The position numbers were made by a program, and so were the translations under genes. The notes under the pieces were generated by a model that ran no database searches, was not told the origin of the DNA, and saw only the letters and a program-made list of their open reading frames with translations. From Paracoccaceae bacterium (GTDB lineage Bacteria > Pseudomonadota > Alphaproteobacteria > Rhodobacterales > Rhodobacteraceae), in contig JANSYF010000008.1 of the NCBI GenBank assembly GCA_024742575.1, positions 1 through 64,000 on the forward strand: a stretch of 64,000 nt of DNA, in the 5' to 3' direction. Each line of letters opens with the position of its first letter. Within the stretch, counting starts at the first letter, position 1. Shown here one piece after another: positions 43,880-54,548 of this stretch.

Positions 43880-44452
43880 TTAAGACTGTTCAGCCGCTAC
43901 AGGCTGACGCTCTGGCATGGGATCGCGCGGTGGGCGCCCGATCACATCGCGCAGTTCGTCAAGTTCGATAAAGTTGTCAGCTTGACGGCGCAGCTCGTCC
44001 GCGATCATCGGCGGCTGGCTACGAATGGTCGACACGACCGACACGCGCACACCTTTGCGCTGCAGGCTTTCGATCAACGGACGGAAATCGCCATCACCCG
44101 AGAAGAGGACGATATGATCCACATGATCAGCAAGTTCCATGGCATCGACCGAGAGTTCGATATCCATGTTGCCTTTGACCTTACGACGACCTTGGCTGTC
44201 GGTGTATTCCTTGGCCGGTTTGGTCCGCATGTTGAAACCGTTATAGTGCAGCCAATCGACAAGCGGTCGGATCGGCGAATACTCATCGTTTTCCAGAAGT
44301 GCTGTGTAGTAGAAGGCGCGAAGAAGCTTGCCCCGGCGCACAAACTCTTGGCGCAACAATTTGTAATCGATGTCGAACCCAAGCGACTTTGCCGCCGCGT
44401 ACAGATTTGATCCATCAATGAACAGCGCCAAACGCTCGTCTTTGTAGAACAT
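43880..44452 (-). CDS. NYN domain protein (LabA/PIN-like ribonuclease)
   Basis: A 190-residue protein with the NYN nuclease fold. Acidic residues are in LALFIDGSNLYAAAKSLG (Asp13), NMDIELSVDAMELA, and LFSGDGDFRPLIESLQRKG, which match the metal site of PIN-like RNases. The C-terminal tail is Pro/Arg-rich. The exact RNA target is unknown. It is divergent from folK, across a 155-bp region. Confidence 0.9.
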   Translation of the reverse strand: MFYKDERLALFIDGSNLYAAAKSLGFDIDYKLLRQEFVRRGKLLRAFYYTALLENDEYSPIRPLVDWLHYNGFNMRTKPAKEYTDSQGRRKVKGNMDIELSVDAMELADHVDHIVLFSGDGDFRPLIESLQRKGVRVSVVSTIRSQPPMIADELRRQADNFIELDELRDVIGRPPRDPMPERQPVAAEQS

Positions 44453-44607
44453 GAATTGAGCCTTTCAAAAAATAGACACGACCGTACCTGACAATCGGGA
44501 GTGGTGGGTCCGACGGCATAATGGCCAAGTCGCGTTGGGTGATTTAATGGTTTGACATCGCATCGCAAGGTGAGAATTTCGGACACTCTCGCACATATGA
44601 CAAATTT

Positions 44608-45171
44608 ATGAACAACTATTACATCGCAATGGGCGCGAATTTGCCGTCGGGCAAGACTTCGCCTAAGGACACCCTGAACGCTGCAGTTAACGATTTACGT
44701 CAACAAAATATGACGATTGCAGCAATCAGCCCGTTCTACAGCACACCCTGTTTCCCCGCGGGTGCAGGCCCGGATTACGTCAATGCCGCCATACATCTTA
44801 AGTGTGCTCTTTCCCCCAAAGATATGCTCGCCCACCTACATGGAATCGAAGCAAACCATGGTCGAGAGCGTCTGGAACGCTGGGGAATGCGTACATTGGA
44901 CCTCGATTTGATTGCATGCGGCGACTCGATCTTGCCTGATTTAGAGACCTTCGAACATTGGTATGATCTGCCCCAAGAAGATCAGCGGCGAGCTGCGCCT
45001 TCGGTTTTGATCCTGCCGCACCCCCGTTTGCAGGACCGCGCATTTGTTCTTGTGCCACTCAGGGATATTGCGGCAGAATGGCGCCATCCGGTCCTGAAGT
45101 TGACTGTGAATGAGATGTGCAATGCGCTCGCGCCAGAAGCTCTGGCCGAGATTGTTGTGCTTGAAACTTGA
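44608..45171 (+). CDS. folK: HPPK, 2-amino-4-hydroxy-6-hydroxymethyldihydropteridine pyrophosphokinase
   Basis: FolK, 187 residues, transfers pyrophosphate from ATP to the pterin alcohol in folate synthesis. Features: the start IAMGANLPSGKTSPKDT, SPFYSTPCFPAGAGPDYVNAA, the metal and ATP block ERWGMRTLDLDLIACGD (about 90-106), and LILPHPRLQDRAFVLVPL. It is slightly longer than E. coli FolK because of an insert near EHWYDLPQEDQRR. It begins a run of housekeeping genes. Confidence 0.93.
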   Translation: MNNYYIAMGANLPSGKTSPKDTLNAAVNDLRQQNMTIAAISPFYSTPCFPAGAGPDYVNAAIHLKCALSPKDMLAHLHGIEANHGRERLERWGMRTLDLDLIACGDSILPDLETFEHWYDLPQEDQRRAAPSVLILPHPRLQDRAFVLVPLRDIAAEWRHPVLKLTVNEMCNALAPEALAEIVVLET

Positions 45172-45245
45172 TATCGACTTGTATTCACCCAATCAGAGCG
45201 ATATCTAGCAGTCTCTCAAAGGCTGCCCGATGAATTGGAGTTCCC

Positions 45246-45599
45246 ATGGCCCGCGTGACGGTTGAAGATTGCGTCGACAAAGTCCCAAATCGTTTTGAGC
45301 TCGTGATGCTTGCCGCGCATCGCGCCCGCGAAGTGTCTGCAGGTGCTGCAATCACGGTTGATCGCGACAATGACAAGAACCCCGTTGTTGCGCTTCGCGA
45401 AATTGCAGACGAAACTCAGTCGGCGGACGAGCTTCGCGAACGTCTGATCGAATCGAACCAGACGCAAATCGAAGTCGACGAGCCGGAAGAAGATGCAATG
45501 GCGCTGCTCATGGGTGCAGAACCCGATAAGCCCGCCGACGACGATCTTTCCGAAGAAAAACTGCTCCGCGCACTGATGGAGGCGCAGGGTCAGGGCTAA
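45246..45599 (+). CDS. rpoZ: RNA polymerase omega subunit
   Basis: Omega, 117 residues, helps assemble RNA polymerase by holding beta-prime. The start [27 protein letters not shown] and [14 protein letters not shown] are diagnostic. The acidic tail (EEPEEDA-like) is longer than in E. coli. GGAG precedes the ATG. It is followed by rsh, as in many proteobacteria (rpoZ-spoT). Confidence 0.96.
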   Translation: MARVTVEDCVDKVPNRFELVMLAAHRAREVSAGAAITVDRDNDKNPVVALREIADETQSADELRERLIESNQTQIEVDEPEEDAMALLMGAEPDKPADDDLSEEKLLRALMEAQGQG

Positions 45600-45638
45600 G
45601 GCCTGCCGCGATGCGGGCCGCATGAGAATGAGGCGCCG

Positions 45639-47777
45639 ATGATCGCGGCTGACGACCTTGTTGCGCTGGTGCGCAACTACAACCCCAAGACCAATGAAGC
45701 GCTCATTCGCGCGGCCTATGAGTATGGCCGCGACATGCATGAGGGTCAGTTCCGTCATTCGGGTGAACCCTATTTCTCGCACCCCGTTGCGGTTGCCGCC
45801 ATTCTGACAGAGCAACAGCTTGATGACGCGACAATCATCACGGCGCTTCTTCACGACACCATCGAAGATACCAAATCCACCTATTCTGAAGTGGCAACGC
45901 GCTTTGGCAACGAAGTCGCCATGTTGGTCGACGGCGTAACCAAGCTGACCAATTTACAGCTCTCCAGCTCTGAGACCAAACAGGCCGAGAATTTCCGCAA
46001 ACTGTTTATGGCCATGTCCAAGGACTTGCGCGTCATCCTCGTGAAACTCGCGGATCGTCTGCACAACATGCGAACGATCAAGGCGATGCGGCCGGAAAAG
46101 CAGGTCCAGAAAGCCCGCGAAACCATGGACATCTTCGCGCCTTTGGCGGGGCGCATGGGTATGCAATGGATGCGCGAGGAACTTGAGGATCTCGCCTTCC
46201 GCGTCCTAAATCCCGAGGGTCGCGCCAGTATCATTCGTCGATTCATCACGCTGCAAAAGGAAACCGGGGATGTGATCCACAGGATCACCGGCGACATGCG
46301 ACACGAATTGGAAAAAGCAGGCATTGATGCCGAGGTTTTCGGCCGCGCCAAGAAGCCCTATTCGATCTGGCGCAAGATGCAGGAAAAAGAGATCGGGTTC
46401 TCCCGCCTGTCCGACATTTACGGTTTTCGGATCATCACCCGCTCCAAAGCCGAGTGCTATGCCACACTGGGCGTGATTCACCAGCGGTGGCGCGCTATTC
46501 CAGGCCGCTTCAAGGATTACATCAGCGAACCCAAATCGAACGGTTATCGGTCCATCCACACAACTGTTTCCGGCCGCGATGGCAAGCGCGTCGAGGTACA
46601 GATTCGCACACGCCAGATGCATGACGTCGCCGAAACCGGGGTCGCCGCACACTGGTCCTATCGTGACGGCGTACGCAGCGAAAACCCGTTTGCGGTAGAC
46701 CCTGCTAAATGGGTGGCATCACTTACCGAACAGTTCGATGGCGAGGACGACCACGAGGATTTTCTCGAAGCGGTGAAGCTGGAGATGTATCCCGACAAAG
46801 TGTTTTGCTTCACTCCCAAGGGCGATGTCGTGAAACTTCCGCGCGGGGCAACGCCGCTGGACTTCGCCTATGCGATCCACACGCGAATCGGTTCGGGGTG
46901 CGTGGGCGCAAAGGTGGATGGCATACGCGTCCCTCTGTGGACCCGATTGAAGAACGGCCAATCGGTCGACATTGTCACTGCAGAAGGCCAGACCCCGCAA
47001 GCGACTTGGCTTGACATAGCGACAACTGGCAAAGCCAAATCAGCAATCCGTCGCGAATTGCGCGAGGCCGGGCGCGAACGCTATGCGCAGTTGGGCCGAG
47101 AATTGGCCCGTTCGGCCTTCGAGAACGTCGGCAAAAAGGCCAGCGACAAGGTTCTTGAAATGGCCGCGCGCAACCTGCGTATCTCCGACGCCCAAGAGCT
47201 TCTGGCGCGCCTTGGAAGCGCCGAAATGTCGGCACGCGAGGTGGTAGCTGCCGTTTATCCCGACCTTGCGCCGGAGCCGTCGGATTTCATCGAGATGCAA
47301 AGCGCCGTGATCGGCCTAGACAAGGGTCAAGCCTTTGACCGCGCACCATGTTGCCAACCACTTCCCGGTGAGCGGATCGTTGGAATCGTTCAGCGCGGCA
47401 AGGGCGTAACAGTCCATTCGATCGACTGCGGCGCATTGGCGGCCTACGAAGATCATCCCTCGCGATGGCTTGATCTGCACTGGGCTGCGGGGAACCACCC
47501 GCCGGTTTATGCGGTTTCCCTTGAACTGACGATCGGCAACGATGCTGGGGTACTGGGACGGATTTGCACATTGATCGGAGAAAAAAAGGCCAATATCTCA
47601 GACCTGATTTTTCTGGATCGCAAACCGGACTTTTACAAACTGCTTCTAGATATCGACCTAAGTGATGCAAACCATCTGCACGCGGTCATGTCGGCACTTG
47701 AGGCGGAAAGTGATGTAGCGTCCGTTGTTCGGCGGCGGGATCCGGCATTGTCGACGCAACCGGCTGCGGCCGAATAA
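45639..47777 (+). CDS. rsh: Bifunctional (p)ppGpp synthetase/hydrolase (RelA/SpoT homologue)
   Basis: Rsh, 712 residues, makes and degrades the stringent alarmone. The HD hydrolase domain is intact (HPVAVAAIL; LLHDTIEDT, the HDxxED motif; KLADRLHNM, about 45-150). The synthetase has SRLSDIYGFRIITRSKAECY, FKDYISEPKSNGYRSIHTTV and a TGS domain (KVFCFTPKGDVVKLPRGATP). A C-terminal ACT domain is at about 630-705. Both activities are expected. Coupled downstream to the DUF2062 gene. Confidence 0.95.
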   Translation: MIAADDLVALVRNYNPKTNEALIRAAYEYGRDMHEGQFRHSGEPYFSHPVAVAAILTEQQLDDATIITALLHDTIEDTKSTYSEVATRFGNEVAMLVDGVTKLTNLQLSSSETKQAENFRKLFMAMSKDLRVILVKLADRLHNMRTIKAMRPEKQVQKARETMDIFAPLAGRMGMQWMREELEDLAFRVLNPEGRASIIRRFITLQKETGDVIHRITGDMRHELEKAGIDAEVFGRAKKPYSIWRKMQEKEIGFSRLSDIYGFRIITRSKAECYATLGVIHQRWRAIPGRFKDYISEPKSNGYRSIHTTVSGRDGKRVEVQIRTRQMHDVAETGVAAHWSYRDGVRSENPFAVDPAKWVASLTEQFDGEDDHEDFLEAVKLEMYPDKVFCFTPKGDVVKLPRGATPLDFAYAIHTRIGSGCVGAKVDGIRVPLWTRLKNGQSVDIVTAEGQTPQATWLDIATTGKAKSAIRRELREAGRERYAQLGRELARSAFENVGKKASDKVLEMAARNLRISDAQELLARLGSAEMSAREVVAAVYPDLAPEPSDFIEMQSAVIGLDKGQAFDRAPCCQPLPGERIVGIVQRGKGVTVHSIDCGALAAYEDHPSRWLDLHWAAGNHPPVYAVSLELTIGNDAGVLGRICTLIGEKKANISDLIFLDRKPDFYKLLLDIDLSDANHLHAVMSALEAESDVASVVRRRDPALSTQPAAAE

Positions 47778-47796
47778 AAGATCGAAGGGACGCGAG

Positions 47797-48450
47797 TTGG
47801 TATTCAAACGGCGGGACAGGCGGTCGATCTGGACCACCCTCCGTGAGGCGCTTTGGCCGCGCGGCGGATGGACACGCGCAGCGCGTTATGTCCAGCACCG
47901 GTTGAACCGCCTGCCCGATCCCCCAGAGCGGATTGCAAGGGGCATTTTCGCTGGCGTCTTGACAACCTTCACACCCTTCTACGGGCTTCATTTTCTCACC
48001 GCTGGCATCATTGCTTGGGTTATGCGCGGCAATATCCTTGCTGCGCTGTTGTCGACGTTCTTTGGCAACCCGCTGACCTATGTCCCCATCAGCGTTGCAT
48101 CCCTGCAAACAGGGTACTGGCTTTTGGGGCTTGGTGAAATTCGGCACAGCCACGGCAGCATCGGATACAAGTTCGCAAAGGCCGGCGAAGACCTTTGGCG
48201 CAATTTTGTAGCGATGTTCACCGACGCCACAGCCAACTGGGAAGGGTTGCGCATTTTCTACGACGAGGTGTTCTTTCCCTGGCTTGTTGGGGGCATCCTT
48301 CCGGGCATTCTGTGTGGACTTATTTGCTACTACCTCTCGGTGCCACTGATCCGCGCGTATCAGAACCGCCGCAAGGGTGCGCTTAAGGCCAAATTGGCAT
48401 CGTTGAAGAAAAAGAAGAAACAGGCTGACGACGGCCAAGCGGCGGACTAG
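47797..48450 (+). CDS. DUF2062 family membrane protein
   Basis: A 217-residue protein. The TTG at 47797 is preferred because GAAGGGA lies 6 bp before it and no ATG is available without overlapping rsh by 50 bp. The family core is [24 protein letters not shown] (about 46-69) and [14 protein letters not shown], with two to three hydrophobic helices and a very basic C-terminus (LKKKKKQ). Function is unknown. It lies between rsh and pdxJ. Confidence 0.85.
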   Translation: MVFKRRDRRSIWTTLREALWPRGGWTRAARYVQHRLNRLPDPPERIARGIFAGVLTTFTPFYGLHFLTAGIIAWVMRGNILAALLSTFFGNPLTYVPISVASLQTGYWLLGLGEIRHSHGSIGYKFAKAGEDLWRNFVAMFTDATANWEGLRIFYDEVFFPWLVGGILPGILCGLICYYLSVPLIRAYQNRRKGALKAKLASLKKKKKQADDGQAAD

Positions 48451-48476
48451 GTTCAGCCTCAATAATGGAGGCGAGA

Positions 48477-49229
48477 ATGACTGACTATGCAGGCCGCTTG
48501 CGGCTCGGTGTGAATATCGACCACGTAGCAACCCTGCGCAATGCGCGCGGCGGTGATCTACCCGATCCGGTTCGCGCGGCTCAACTGGCCCAAGAAGCTG
48601 GTGCCGATGGCATCACCGCACATCTGCGCGAAGACCGGCGTCATATCATCGATAGCGACATCGACCGCCTCATGGAAACGCTGCGCGTACCGCTGAATTT
48701 CGAAATGGCCGCGACCGACGAAATGCAAAAGATCGCCCTACGACACAAACCGCACGCGGTATGCATCGTCCCCGAAAAGCGCGAAGAACGGACCACCGAA
48801 GGCGGGCTTGAAGTGGCACGCGAGGAAAACAAACTTGCGGGCTATATCGCCCCCCTACGCGAAGCCGGATGTCGCGTGTCGATCTTCATCGGCGCAGATG
48901 AACGCCAGATCACCGCAGCCCATCGCATTGGCGCACAGGTCATCGAACTGCATACGGGCGCTTATTGCGATGCCCATGCCGAGGGTGATTTCGAAACCCG
49001 TGATCGTGAATTGGAAATGATGCGCGAAATGTCAGCCTATGCCCATTCGCTGGGTCTTGAGGTTCATGCAGGACACGGGCTGAACTACGACACCGTTGCG
49101 CCGGTCGCAGCTTTCCCCGAAGTGGTTGAGCTTAATATTGGCCACTTTCTGATCGGGGAATCAGTGTTCCGCGGACTTGGGCCAGCGATCGCGGAAATGC
49201 GTCGCCTGATGGATGCTGCAAGGGTCTGA
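48477..49229 (+). CDS. pdxJ: Pyridoxine 5'-phosphate synthase
   Basis: PdxJ, 250 residues, condenses 1-deoxyxylulose 5-phosphate with aminoacetone 3-phosphate to pyridoxine phosphate. It is a TIM barrel with [19 protein letters not shown] (about 7-25), HLREDRRHI, the catalytic Glu in [10 protein letters not shown], and [11 protein letters not shown] with [14 protein letters not shown] at the phosphate site. GGAGGCGAG before the ATG at 48477 decides the start over the upstream ATG at 48465. Confidence 0.96.
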   Translation: MTDYAGRLRLGVNIDHVATLRNARGGDLPDPVRAAQLAQEAGADGITAHLREDRRHIIDSDIDRLMETLRVPLNFEMAATDEMQKIALRHKPHAVCIVPEKREERTTEGGLEVAREENKLAGYIAPLREAGCRVSIFIGADERQITAAHRIGAQVIELHTGAYCDAHAEGDFETRDRELEMMREMSAYAHSLGLEVHAGHGLNYDTVAPVAAFPEVVELNIGHFLIGESVFRGLGPAIAEMRRLMDAARV

Positions 49230-49238
49230 CGGAAAGGT

Positions 49239-50723
49239 ATGGCCCGCCCGCTCCTGACCTATCTGGCGATCCTGATCGCTGGCCTTTCGATCCTCGTGCT
49301 TGAAGTCGCAAGGTCTGGCGTGACCTTAACGGATCGTTTCGTTGGCCCTACCCCCGTGACTACGCTGGCGCGGGACGGGGCGGACGGGCCAAATGTAGTG
49401 ATCGCTCACGGCTTTGCCGGATCGCGCGAGATGATGCAGGGCTATGGCCTAACACTCGCGCAGGCGGGGTACCGCGTGCACATGTTCGACTTCGAAGGTC
49501 ACGGGGCGCATCCGGTGCCGATGTCGGGTGATGTGACCCGGATCGAAGGCACAACCCGCCTTCTGATGGATCAGACCCGCGCGGTGATCGACGATGTTGC
49601 AGACGGCACACCTGTCGCGCTGTTGGGTCATTCGATGGCAACGGACGTTATAATCCGTGTCGCGTTGGAGGCAGACACCGGCCCGCTTATTCTGCTGTCT
49701 GCCTTTTCGCAGGCAGTGACGGCGGATCAGCCGCGGGACATGTTGCTGATTTCAGGCCAGTGGGAACCGCATTTGCGGGAGTTCGGCGTCGAGGCGGTGC
49801 AGATGGTGGACCCCGACGCGCAGCAAGGCGAAACCGTGCGACAGGACGATGTGGTTCGCGCTGCAATCTTCGCACCGTGGACCGAGCATGTGGCCATCCT
49901 GCAATCCCGCGCGGGACGTCAAGCGGCGGTGGAATGGCTGAACCGTGCCTACGACCGCGATACTTTGGCCACGGCACCACATACCGGTTGGGCGTTTTTG
50001 GCTTTGATGGCATCCATCACGGTCATGGCTTCATTCGTGGCGCGGCTCGTCGTCCCGGAAACACCCCTGCCGCCAAGTCACCAACCGGGTGTCCTACGCT
50101 ATCTCGGCACATTGCTTGTGCCCGCCATCCTCACGCCCTTAATAGCCATAACGCTGGATTTCGGCGTCTTGCCCGTGCTTGTTGCCGACTACCTTGCCAT
50201 TCATCTGGGCGTGTTCGGGCTGCTAAGCCTTGCGATGCAGCGCTGGCTTTGGGGTCGGTTCGCCTTTGGCTGGACTGGAGTAGAGAGCTTTACGCTCGCT
50301 CTCGTGGCCTTGCTGGCTTGGGGTCTTGGCGTGTTCGGATTTGCGCTGGACCGCTATGGCGCGAACTTCTTTCCCATAGAAGAGCGCCTGCCGATCATCG
50401 CCGCTCTGGTTATCGGCGCGATCCCGTTCATGGTTGCTGATGCGCAATTGGTCTGGAAAGCATCCCTCTGGCGGCGCATCGCGGCACGGGCAGCGTTGTT
50501 GGTGTCGCTGGGCATCGCCGTCGCGCTGGATCTGGAAGGATTGTTCTTTTTGCTGATCATTGCGCCCGTGATCCTTCTGTTTTTCTTTGTCCACGGTGCA
50601 ATGGGCCGTGCCTTTGGCAAACGTGCCGGACCGCTATTGGCCGGGATCGCCTTGGGCATCATCCTGGCCTGGGCGCTTGGTGTAAGCTTCCCCATGTTCG
50701 CAGCGACCGGAGGTGGGACATGA
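49239..50723 (+). CDS. Alpha/beta hydrolase fused to a polytopic membrane domain
   Basis: A 494-residue protein. An N-terminal membrane anchor (about 5-24) is followed by an alpha/beta hydrolase domain (about 45-245). This has oxyanion-loop HGFAGS (57-62), nucleophile elbow GHSMAT with Ser132, and an FDFEGHGAH stretch. From about residue 253 to the end come seven or eight hydrophobic helices. The hydrolase would face the periplasm if the first anchor is an N-in helix. No known pathway is evident. It lies between pdxJ and acpS and overlaps acpS by 4 bp. Confidence 0.8.
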   Translation: MARPLLTYLAILIAGLSILVLEVARSGVTLTDRFVGPTPVTTLARDGADGPNVVIAHGFAGSREMMQGYGLTLAQAGYRVHMFDFEGHGAHPVPMSGDVTRIEGTTRLLMDQTRAVIDDVADGTPVALLGHSMATDVIIRVALEADTGPLILLSAFSQAVTADQPRDMLLISGQWEPHLREFGVEAVQMVDPDAQQGETVRQDDVVRAAIFAPWTEHVAILQSRAGRQAAVEWLNRAYDRDTLATAPHTGWAFLALMASITVMASFVARLVVPETPLPPSHQPGVLRYLGTLLVPAILTPLIAITLDFGVLPVLVADYLAIHLGVFGLLSLAMQRWLWGRFAFGWTGVESFTLALVALLAWGLGVFGFALDRYGANFFPIEERLPIIAALVIGAIPFMVADAQLVWKASLWRRIAARAALLVSLGIAVALDLEGLFFLLIIAPVILLFFFVHGAMGRAFGKRAGPLLAGIALGIILAWALGVSFPMFAATGGGT

Positions 50724-51118
50724 TCATCGGCATCGGAACGGATCTGGCCAATATCGACCGCATCGCAGCCACGCTGGATCGGTTCGGCGACAGGTTCCGC
50801 AATCGGGTTTTTACAGAGACCGAACAACGCAAGGCCGAACGCCGCCGCGACGTGGCGGGCACCTACGCCAAACGCTGGGCCGCTAAGGAGGCGTGTTCCA
50901 AGGCGCTTGGCACCGGGCTGCGCATGGGCATCGCGTGGAAGGATATGTCAGTCCGCAATTTGCACACTGGCCAACCCGTCATGGAAGTTACCGGCTGGGC
51001 GAAAAAGCGGCTGGACGACCTCACCCCCGAAGGGCATGTCGCGATCATTCACGTCACCCTCACCGACGATCACCCTTGGGCACAGGCCACTGTCCTAATC
51101 GAGGCGCGCCCGAAGTAA
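50720..51118 (+). CDS. acpS: Holo-[acyl-carrier-protein] synthase
   Basis: AcpS, 132 residues, attaches phosphopantetheine from CoA to ACP. The magnesium-binding Asp is in [14 protein letters not shown] (Asp8), and the Glu is in [17 protein letters not shown] (about 51-67). The C-terminal [19 protein letters not shown] is typical. Length matches the family. Its ATG overlaps the hydrolase stop by 4 bp. Confidence 0.95.
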   Translation: MIIGIGTDLANIDRIAATLDRFGDRFRNRVFTETEQRKAERRRDVAGTYAKRWAAKEACSKALGTGLRMGIAWKDMSVRNLHTGQPVMEVTGWAKKRLDDLTPEGHVAIIHVTLTDDHPWAQATVLIEARPK

Positions 51119-51189
51119 CAGGCGCTTGGCTTGACACCCGCGCCGCCCCCGCTCATGTAGCGCGGGACATACGAGCAAAAGGCAGGAAC

Positions 51190-52026
51190 ATGGCGTCTGA
51201 ACCCAAGAAAAGCGGCGGGATCGTCGAGACGATCAAAACCATCGTTTACGCCCTTTTGATTGCCGGCGTCTTCCGGACCTTGTTTTTCCAGCCATTCTGG
51301 ATTCCGTCGGGTTCGATGAAAGACACGTTGCTGATCGGGGATTTCCTGTTCGTCAACAAGATGTCCTACGGGTATTCTTACGCGTCGTGCCCCTCGCTCT
51401 ATATGCCGAATTTTGGTATCGACGTGGATGCAAAGGACCTGTGTGGATGGGCTGACGGCGACAACAGCCGCCTTTTCGGGTCAGAACCCGAACGTGGCGA
51501 TGTGGCGGTCTTCCGTCACCCTGTGACCGGGCGCGATTTCATCAAGCGCGTAATTGGCCTGCCCGGCGACGAGATCCAAATGATCCGCGGCGTGCTGCAC
51601 ATCAACGGCACCGCCGTTGAACTGGCGCAGCAACCGGACTTTGAGGAAACTGCATCCCCCCAAGGACCGCAAGGTCTGCGCCCGCGTTGTACCAACGGCC
51701 CTGTTGGCACGGGTGGCACTTGCGTGAAAGAACGCTTTGCCGAAACGCTGCCCAACGGTCGAACCCATTCGATCCTGAACATCGGTACGCAAGGTTCCGA
51801 CAATACGCCGGTCTATTCCGTGCCCGAAGGCCATTATTTCATGATGGGCGACAACCGCGATAACTCATCTGATAGCCGTGTGCCAAGCGTAGCGGGTGGA
51901 GTAGGGTTCGTGCCGTTCGAGAACATGATCGGTAAAGCCAATCGCGTGGTATTCTCGTCCGCCGGATCGTCCATGCTGTTCTTCTGGACATGGCGCGGCG
52001 ACCGCTTTTTCGAGAAGATTGAGTAG
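51190..52026 (+). CDS. lepB: Signal peptidase I
   Basis: LepB, 278 residues, cleaves signal peptides at the periplasmic face. One N-terminal membrane helix ([23 protein letters not shown]) precedes the catalytic Ser in [12 protein letters not shown] (Ser about 45). The catalytic Lys is in [16 protein letters not shown], and box E is [11 protein letters not shown]. Two Cys (ASCPSLY; DLCGW) lie in the insertion. The ATG at 51190 follows GGCAGGAAC. rnc starts on the last base. Confidence 0.96.
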   Translation: MASEPKKSGGIVETIKTIVYALLIAGVFRTLFFQPFWIPSGSMKDTLLIGDFLFVNKMSYGYSYASCPSLYMPNFGIDVDAKDLCGWADGDNSRLFGSEPERGDVAVFRHPVTGRDFIKRVIGLPGDEIQMIRGVLHINGTAVELAQQPDFEETASPQGPQGLRPRCTNGPVGTGGTCVKERFAETLPNGRTHSILNIGTQGSDNTPVYSVPEGHYFMMGDNRDNSSDSRVPSVAGGVGFVPFENMIGKANRVVFSSAGSSMLFFWTWRGDRFFEKIE

Positions 52027-52715
52027 TGAAACTTTCGGCTGACCTTCAGGCGCTTGCAACGCGTTTGGGGCATCGGTTCGAACGCCCCGAGCTTTTGGTG
52101 CGCGCCGTCACCCATTCATCGCGCGCGGGAGTGAACCGCGAAGACAACCAGAGGCTTGAATTTCTGGGTGATCGTGTTCTTGGCCTTGTAATGGCTGAAG
52201 CCCTTCTGGCCGAAGACAAATCAGCGTCCGAAGGGCAGCTTGCGCCACGCTTTAACGCCCTTGTGCGCAAGGAAGCCTGCGCAGACGTCGCCCGCGAGAT
52301 TGATCTGGGCGCTGCCTTGAAACTCGGCCGTTCTGAAATGCTGTCAGGTGGACGACGAAAGCAGGCCCTTTTGGGCGATGCTATGGAAGCGGTCATTGCC
52401 GCCGTCTATCTGGACTCCGGGTTCGAGTCTGCCAAGCATATGGTTCTGCGCCTCTGGGGCGATCGGATCGGCGCGGTCAAGGAAGACGCGCGCGACGCCA
52501 AAACCGCGCTGCAAGAATGGGCCCAAGCGCGCGCTATGCCCCCACCCAGCTATGTGGAACTGTCCCGCGACGGTCCCGACCATGCGCCCGTTTTCGTCAT
52601 AGAAGTCCGGCTTGAAGACGGCCAGTCCGCCAAAGCCAAAGCCGGGTCCAAACGACAGGCAGAACAAGCAGCCGCCAAGACGCTGCTTGCCGCCATTGAA
52701 AAGAACGCGTCTTGA
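52026..52715 (+). CDS. rnc: Ribonuclease III
   Basis: RNase III, 229 residues, cuts double-stranded RNA in rRNA and mRNA processing. The signature [16 protein letters not shown] (about 40-55) holds the catalytic Glu and Asp, and [13 protein letters not shown] holds the second pair. The C-terminal double-stranded RNA-binding domain ends [20 protein letters not shown] start at 52026 overlaps the lepB stop by one base. The rnc-era neighbourhood is conserved, here separated by a transporter gene. Confidence 0.96.
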   Translation: MKLSADLQALATRLGHRFERPELLVRAVTHSSRAGVNREDNQRLEFLGDRVLGLVMAEALLAEDKSASEGQLAPRFNALVRKEACADVAREIDLGAALKLGRSEMLSGGRRKQALLGDAMEAVIAAVYLDSGFESAKHMVLRLWGDRIGAVKEDARDAKTALQEWAQARAMPPPSYVELSRDGPDHAPVFVIEVRLEDGQSAKAKAGSKRQAEQAAAKTLLAAIEKNAS

Positions 52716-53611
52716 CCGACAATCTGCGCGGCAGCCTGTTCATGGTTCTGGCCATGTTGGGCTTTGCCATCGAAGACGCGTTCTTCAAAGCAGCCACCGG
52801 CACGGGTGATGTTTCTGCTGGTGTGGGAACCATGCTTTTCGGCATGTTCGGAACCGGGTTCTTTGTTCTTTACGCGCTCTGGATCAAGGAACCACTGGTC
52901 AGCCGTGCCTATGTCGAAGGCCCGCTGTTGATCCGCTCGGCCTTTGAAATTCTGGGACGCTTGTTCTTTGCCCTAAGCCTTGCCTTCGCACCGCTCTCTA
53001 CCACATCCGCCATCCTTCAAGCCGCCCCGCTTGTGGTCACCCTTGGGGCAGTTATTGTTCTTAAGGAACAGGTCGGACTACGCCGCTGGGTCGCCATGGC
53101 TGTTGGGTTTATCGGGGTCCTACTGATCCTGCGACCCACCCCTTCTGGGTTTGACGCAACCGCTATCTTTGCCGTTCTGGGCATGATCGGTTTTGCCGGA
53201 CGCGACCTCATGACCCGCGCCAGCCCACCCGAGGTATCCGCGACGCAGCTTGGCATTCTAGGATTCCTGATGGTGTTTATCGCAGGGCTTGTAATCACCT
53301 TCTTCGAAACCGCGCCATTGTCCGGCCCAAGCACCCCTGCCCTGATGATGCTGATGGGCACCGGGTTCGCGGGGCTGATTGGCTACAGCGCGTTGACCAA
53401 AGCGATGCGCACCGGAGAAGTTTCGGTGGTAGCGCCCTTTCGCTACTCGCGACTCTTGATCGCGCTTGTCTTTGCCTATCTGATCTTCGGAGAACGGCCC
53501 GACGCGTTGACGTTGATTGGCGCCACTTTGATTGTCGGTAGCGGCGTCTACACCTTGGTCCGCAGCGGGCGCAAAGACAGGGCTGGCTCTGCCCCCCGAT
53601 CTGGCGTATGA
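52712..53611 (+). CDS. DMT superfamily transporter (EamA domains)
   Basis: Inner-membrane protein of 299 residues with ten helices in two EamA halves (second half from about 155). Features: [22 protein letters not shown] at the N-terminus and [21 protein letters not shown] near the end. It starts with TTG in a TTGA overlap with rnc, so it depends on rnc translation. The substrate is unknown. It resembles the DMT protein at 7582-8493 only at family level. Confidence 0.86.
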   Translation: MTDNLRGSLFMVLAMLGFAIEDAFFKAATGTGDVSAGVGTMLFGMFGTGFFVLYALWIKEPLVSRAYVEGPLLIRSAFEILGRLFFALSLAFAPLSTTSAILQAAPLVVTLGAVIVLKEQVGLRRWVAMAVGFIGVLLILRPTPSGFDATAIFAVLGMIGFAGRDLMTRASPPEVSATQLGILGFLMVFIAGLVITFFETAPLSGPSTPALMMLMGTGFAGLIGYSALTKAMRTGEVSVVAPFRYSRLLIALVFAYLIFGERPDALTLIGATLIVGSGVYTLVRSGRKDRAGSAPRSGV

Positions 53612-53639
53612 CGCCGGACTTCTAAGGATGGATACACCT

Positions 53640-54548
53640 ATGACAACGCGCGCCGGTTTCGTCGCTTTGATCGGAGAGCCCAATGCGGGCAAATCCACGC
53701 TGACCAACCAAATGGTCGGCGCGAAAGTATCGATCGTGACCCACAAGGTGCAGACCACTCGTGCCCGCATCCGCGGCGTGGCCATCGAAGGCGACGCGCA
53801 GATTGTGCTTGTGGACACACCCGGACTATTCAAACCGCGCCGCCGTTTGGACCGCGCGATGGTCGCCGCTGCATGGAGCGGTGCATCGGATGCCGATATC
53901 GTCGTACTGCTGATCGAAGCCCATCGCGGCATCACCGAAGGCGTTGAAGCAATCCTTGAAAACCTTGGCGAAGTGGTAGGCAAACGCCCTGTTGCATTGG
54001 CCATCAATAAGATCGATCGGGTCGAGGCACCACAGTTGCTCGCTCTGACGCAACAGATGAACGAGAAGTTTCCCTTCACCGAAACCTTTCTGATCTCGGC
54101 GGAAAAGGGTCATGGCGTCAAAGCCCTCCGCAAATGGTTGGCAGACGAACTGCCCGAGAGCCCGTGGCTCTACCCGGAAGATCAGATCGCGGATCTACCG
54201 CTTCGCATGATTGCCGCCGAAATGACGCGCGAAAAGCTGACGTTGCGCCTGCATCAGGAATTGCCGTACCAGCTCACTGTCGAGACCGAGAGCTGGGAAG
54301 AACGCGACGACGGCTCAGCGCGGATCGACCAGATCATCTACGTGGTGCGCGACGGTCACAAAGGCATCGTTTTGGGCAACAAAGGCGAAACCATCAAAGC
54401 CATCAGCAAAGCCGCCCGCGAAGAACTTGAAGAATTTCTTGGCCGCCGCATCCATCTGTTCATGCAAGTGAAGGTGCGCGAGAAATGGCTCGACGAGGCC
54501 GAGCGCTATTCCGAGATGGGCCTTGATTTCAAGGACGGCAATGGCTGA
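53640..54548 (+). CDS. era: GTPase Era
   Basis: Era, 302 residues, binds 16S rRNA and couples ribosome maturation to growth. G1 GEPNAGKST (about 9-17), switch I KVQTTRARIRGV, G3 DTPGLF, and G4 NKID are all present. The KH domain with GNKGETIKAISKAAREELEEFLG follows (about 215-290). The ATG at 53640 gives the usual MTTRAGFVALIG start; one at 53628 adds four residues. Eight bases overlap the DUF1491 gene. Confidence 0.96.
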   Translation: MTTRAGFVALIGEPNAGKSTLTNQMVGAKVSIVTHKVQTTRARIRGVAIEGDAQIVLVDTPGLFKPRRRLDRAMVAAAWSGASDADIVVLLIEAHRGITEGVEAILENLGEVVGKRPVALAINKIDRVEAPQLLALTQQMNEKFPFTETFLISAEKGHGVKALRKWLADELPESPWLYPEDQIADLPLRMIAAEMTREKLTLRLHQELPYQLTVETESWEERDDGSARIDQIIYVVRDGHKGIVLGNKGETIKAISKAAREELEEFLGRRIHLFMQVKVREKWLDEAERYSEMGLDFKDGNG

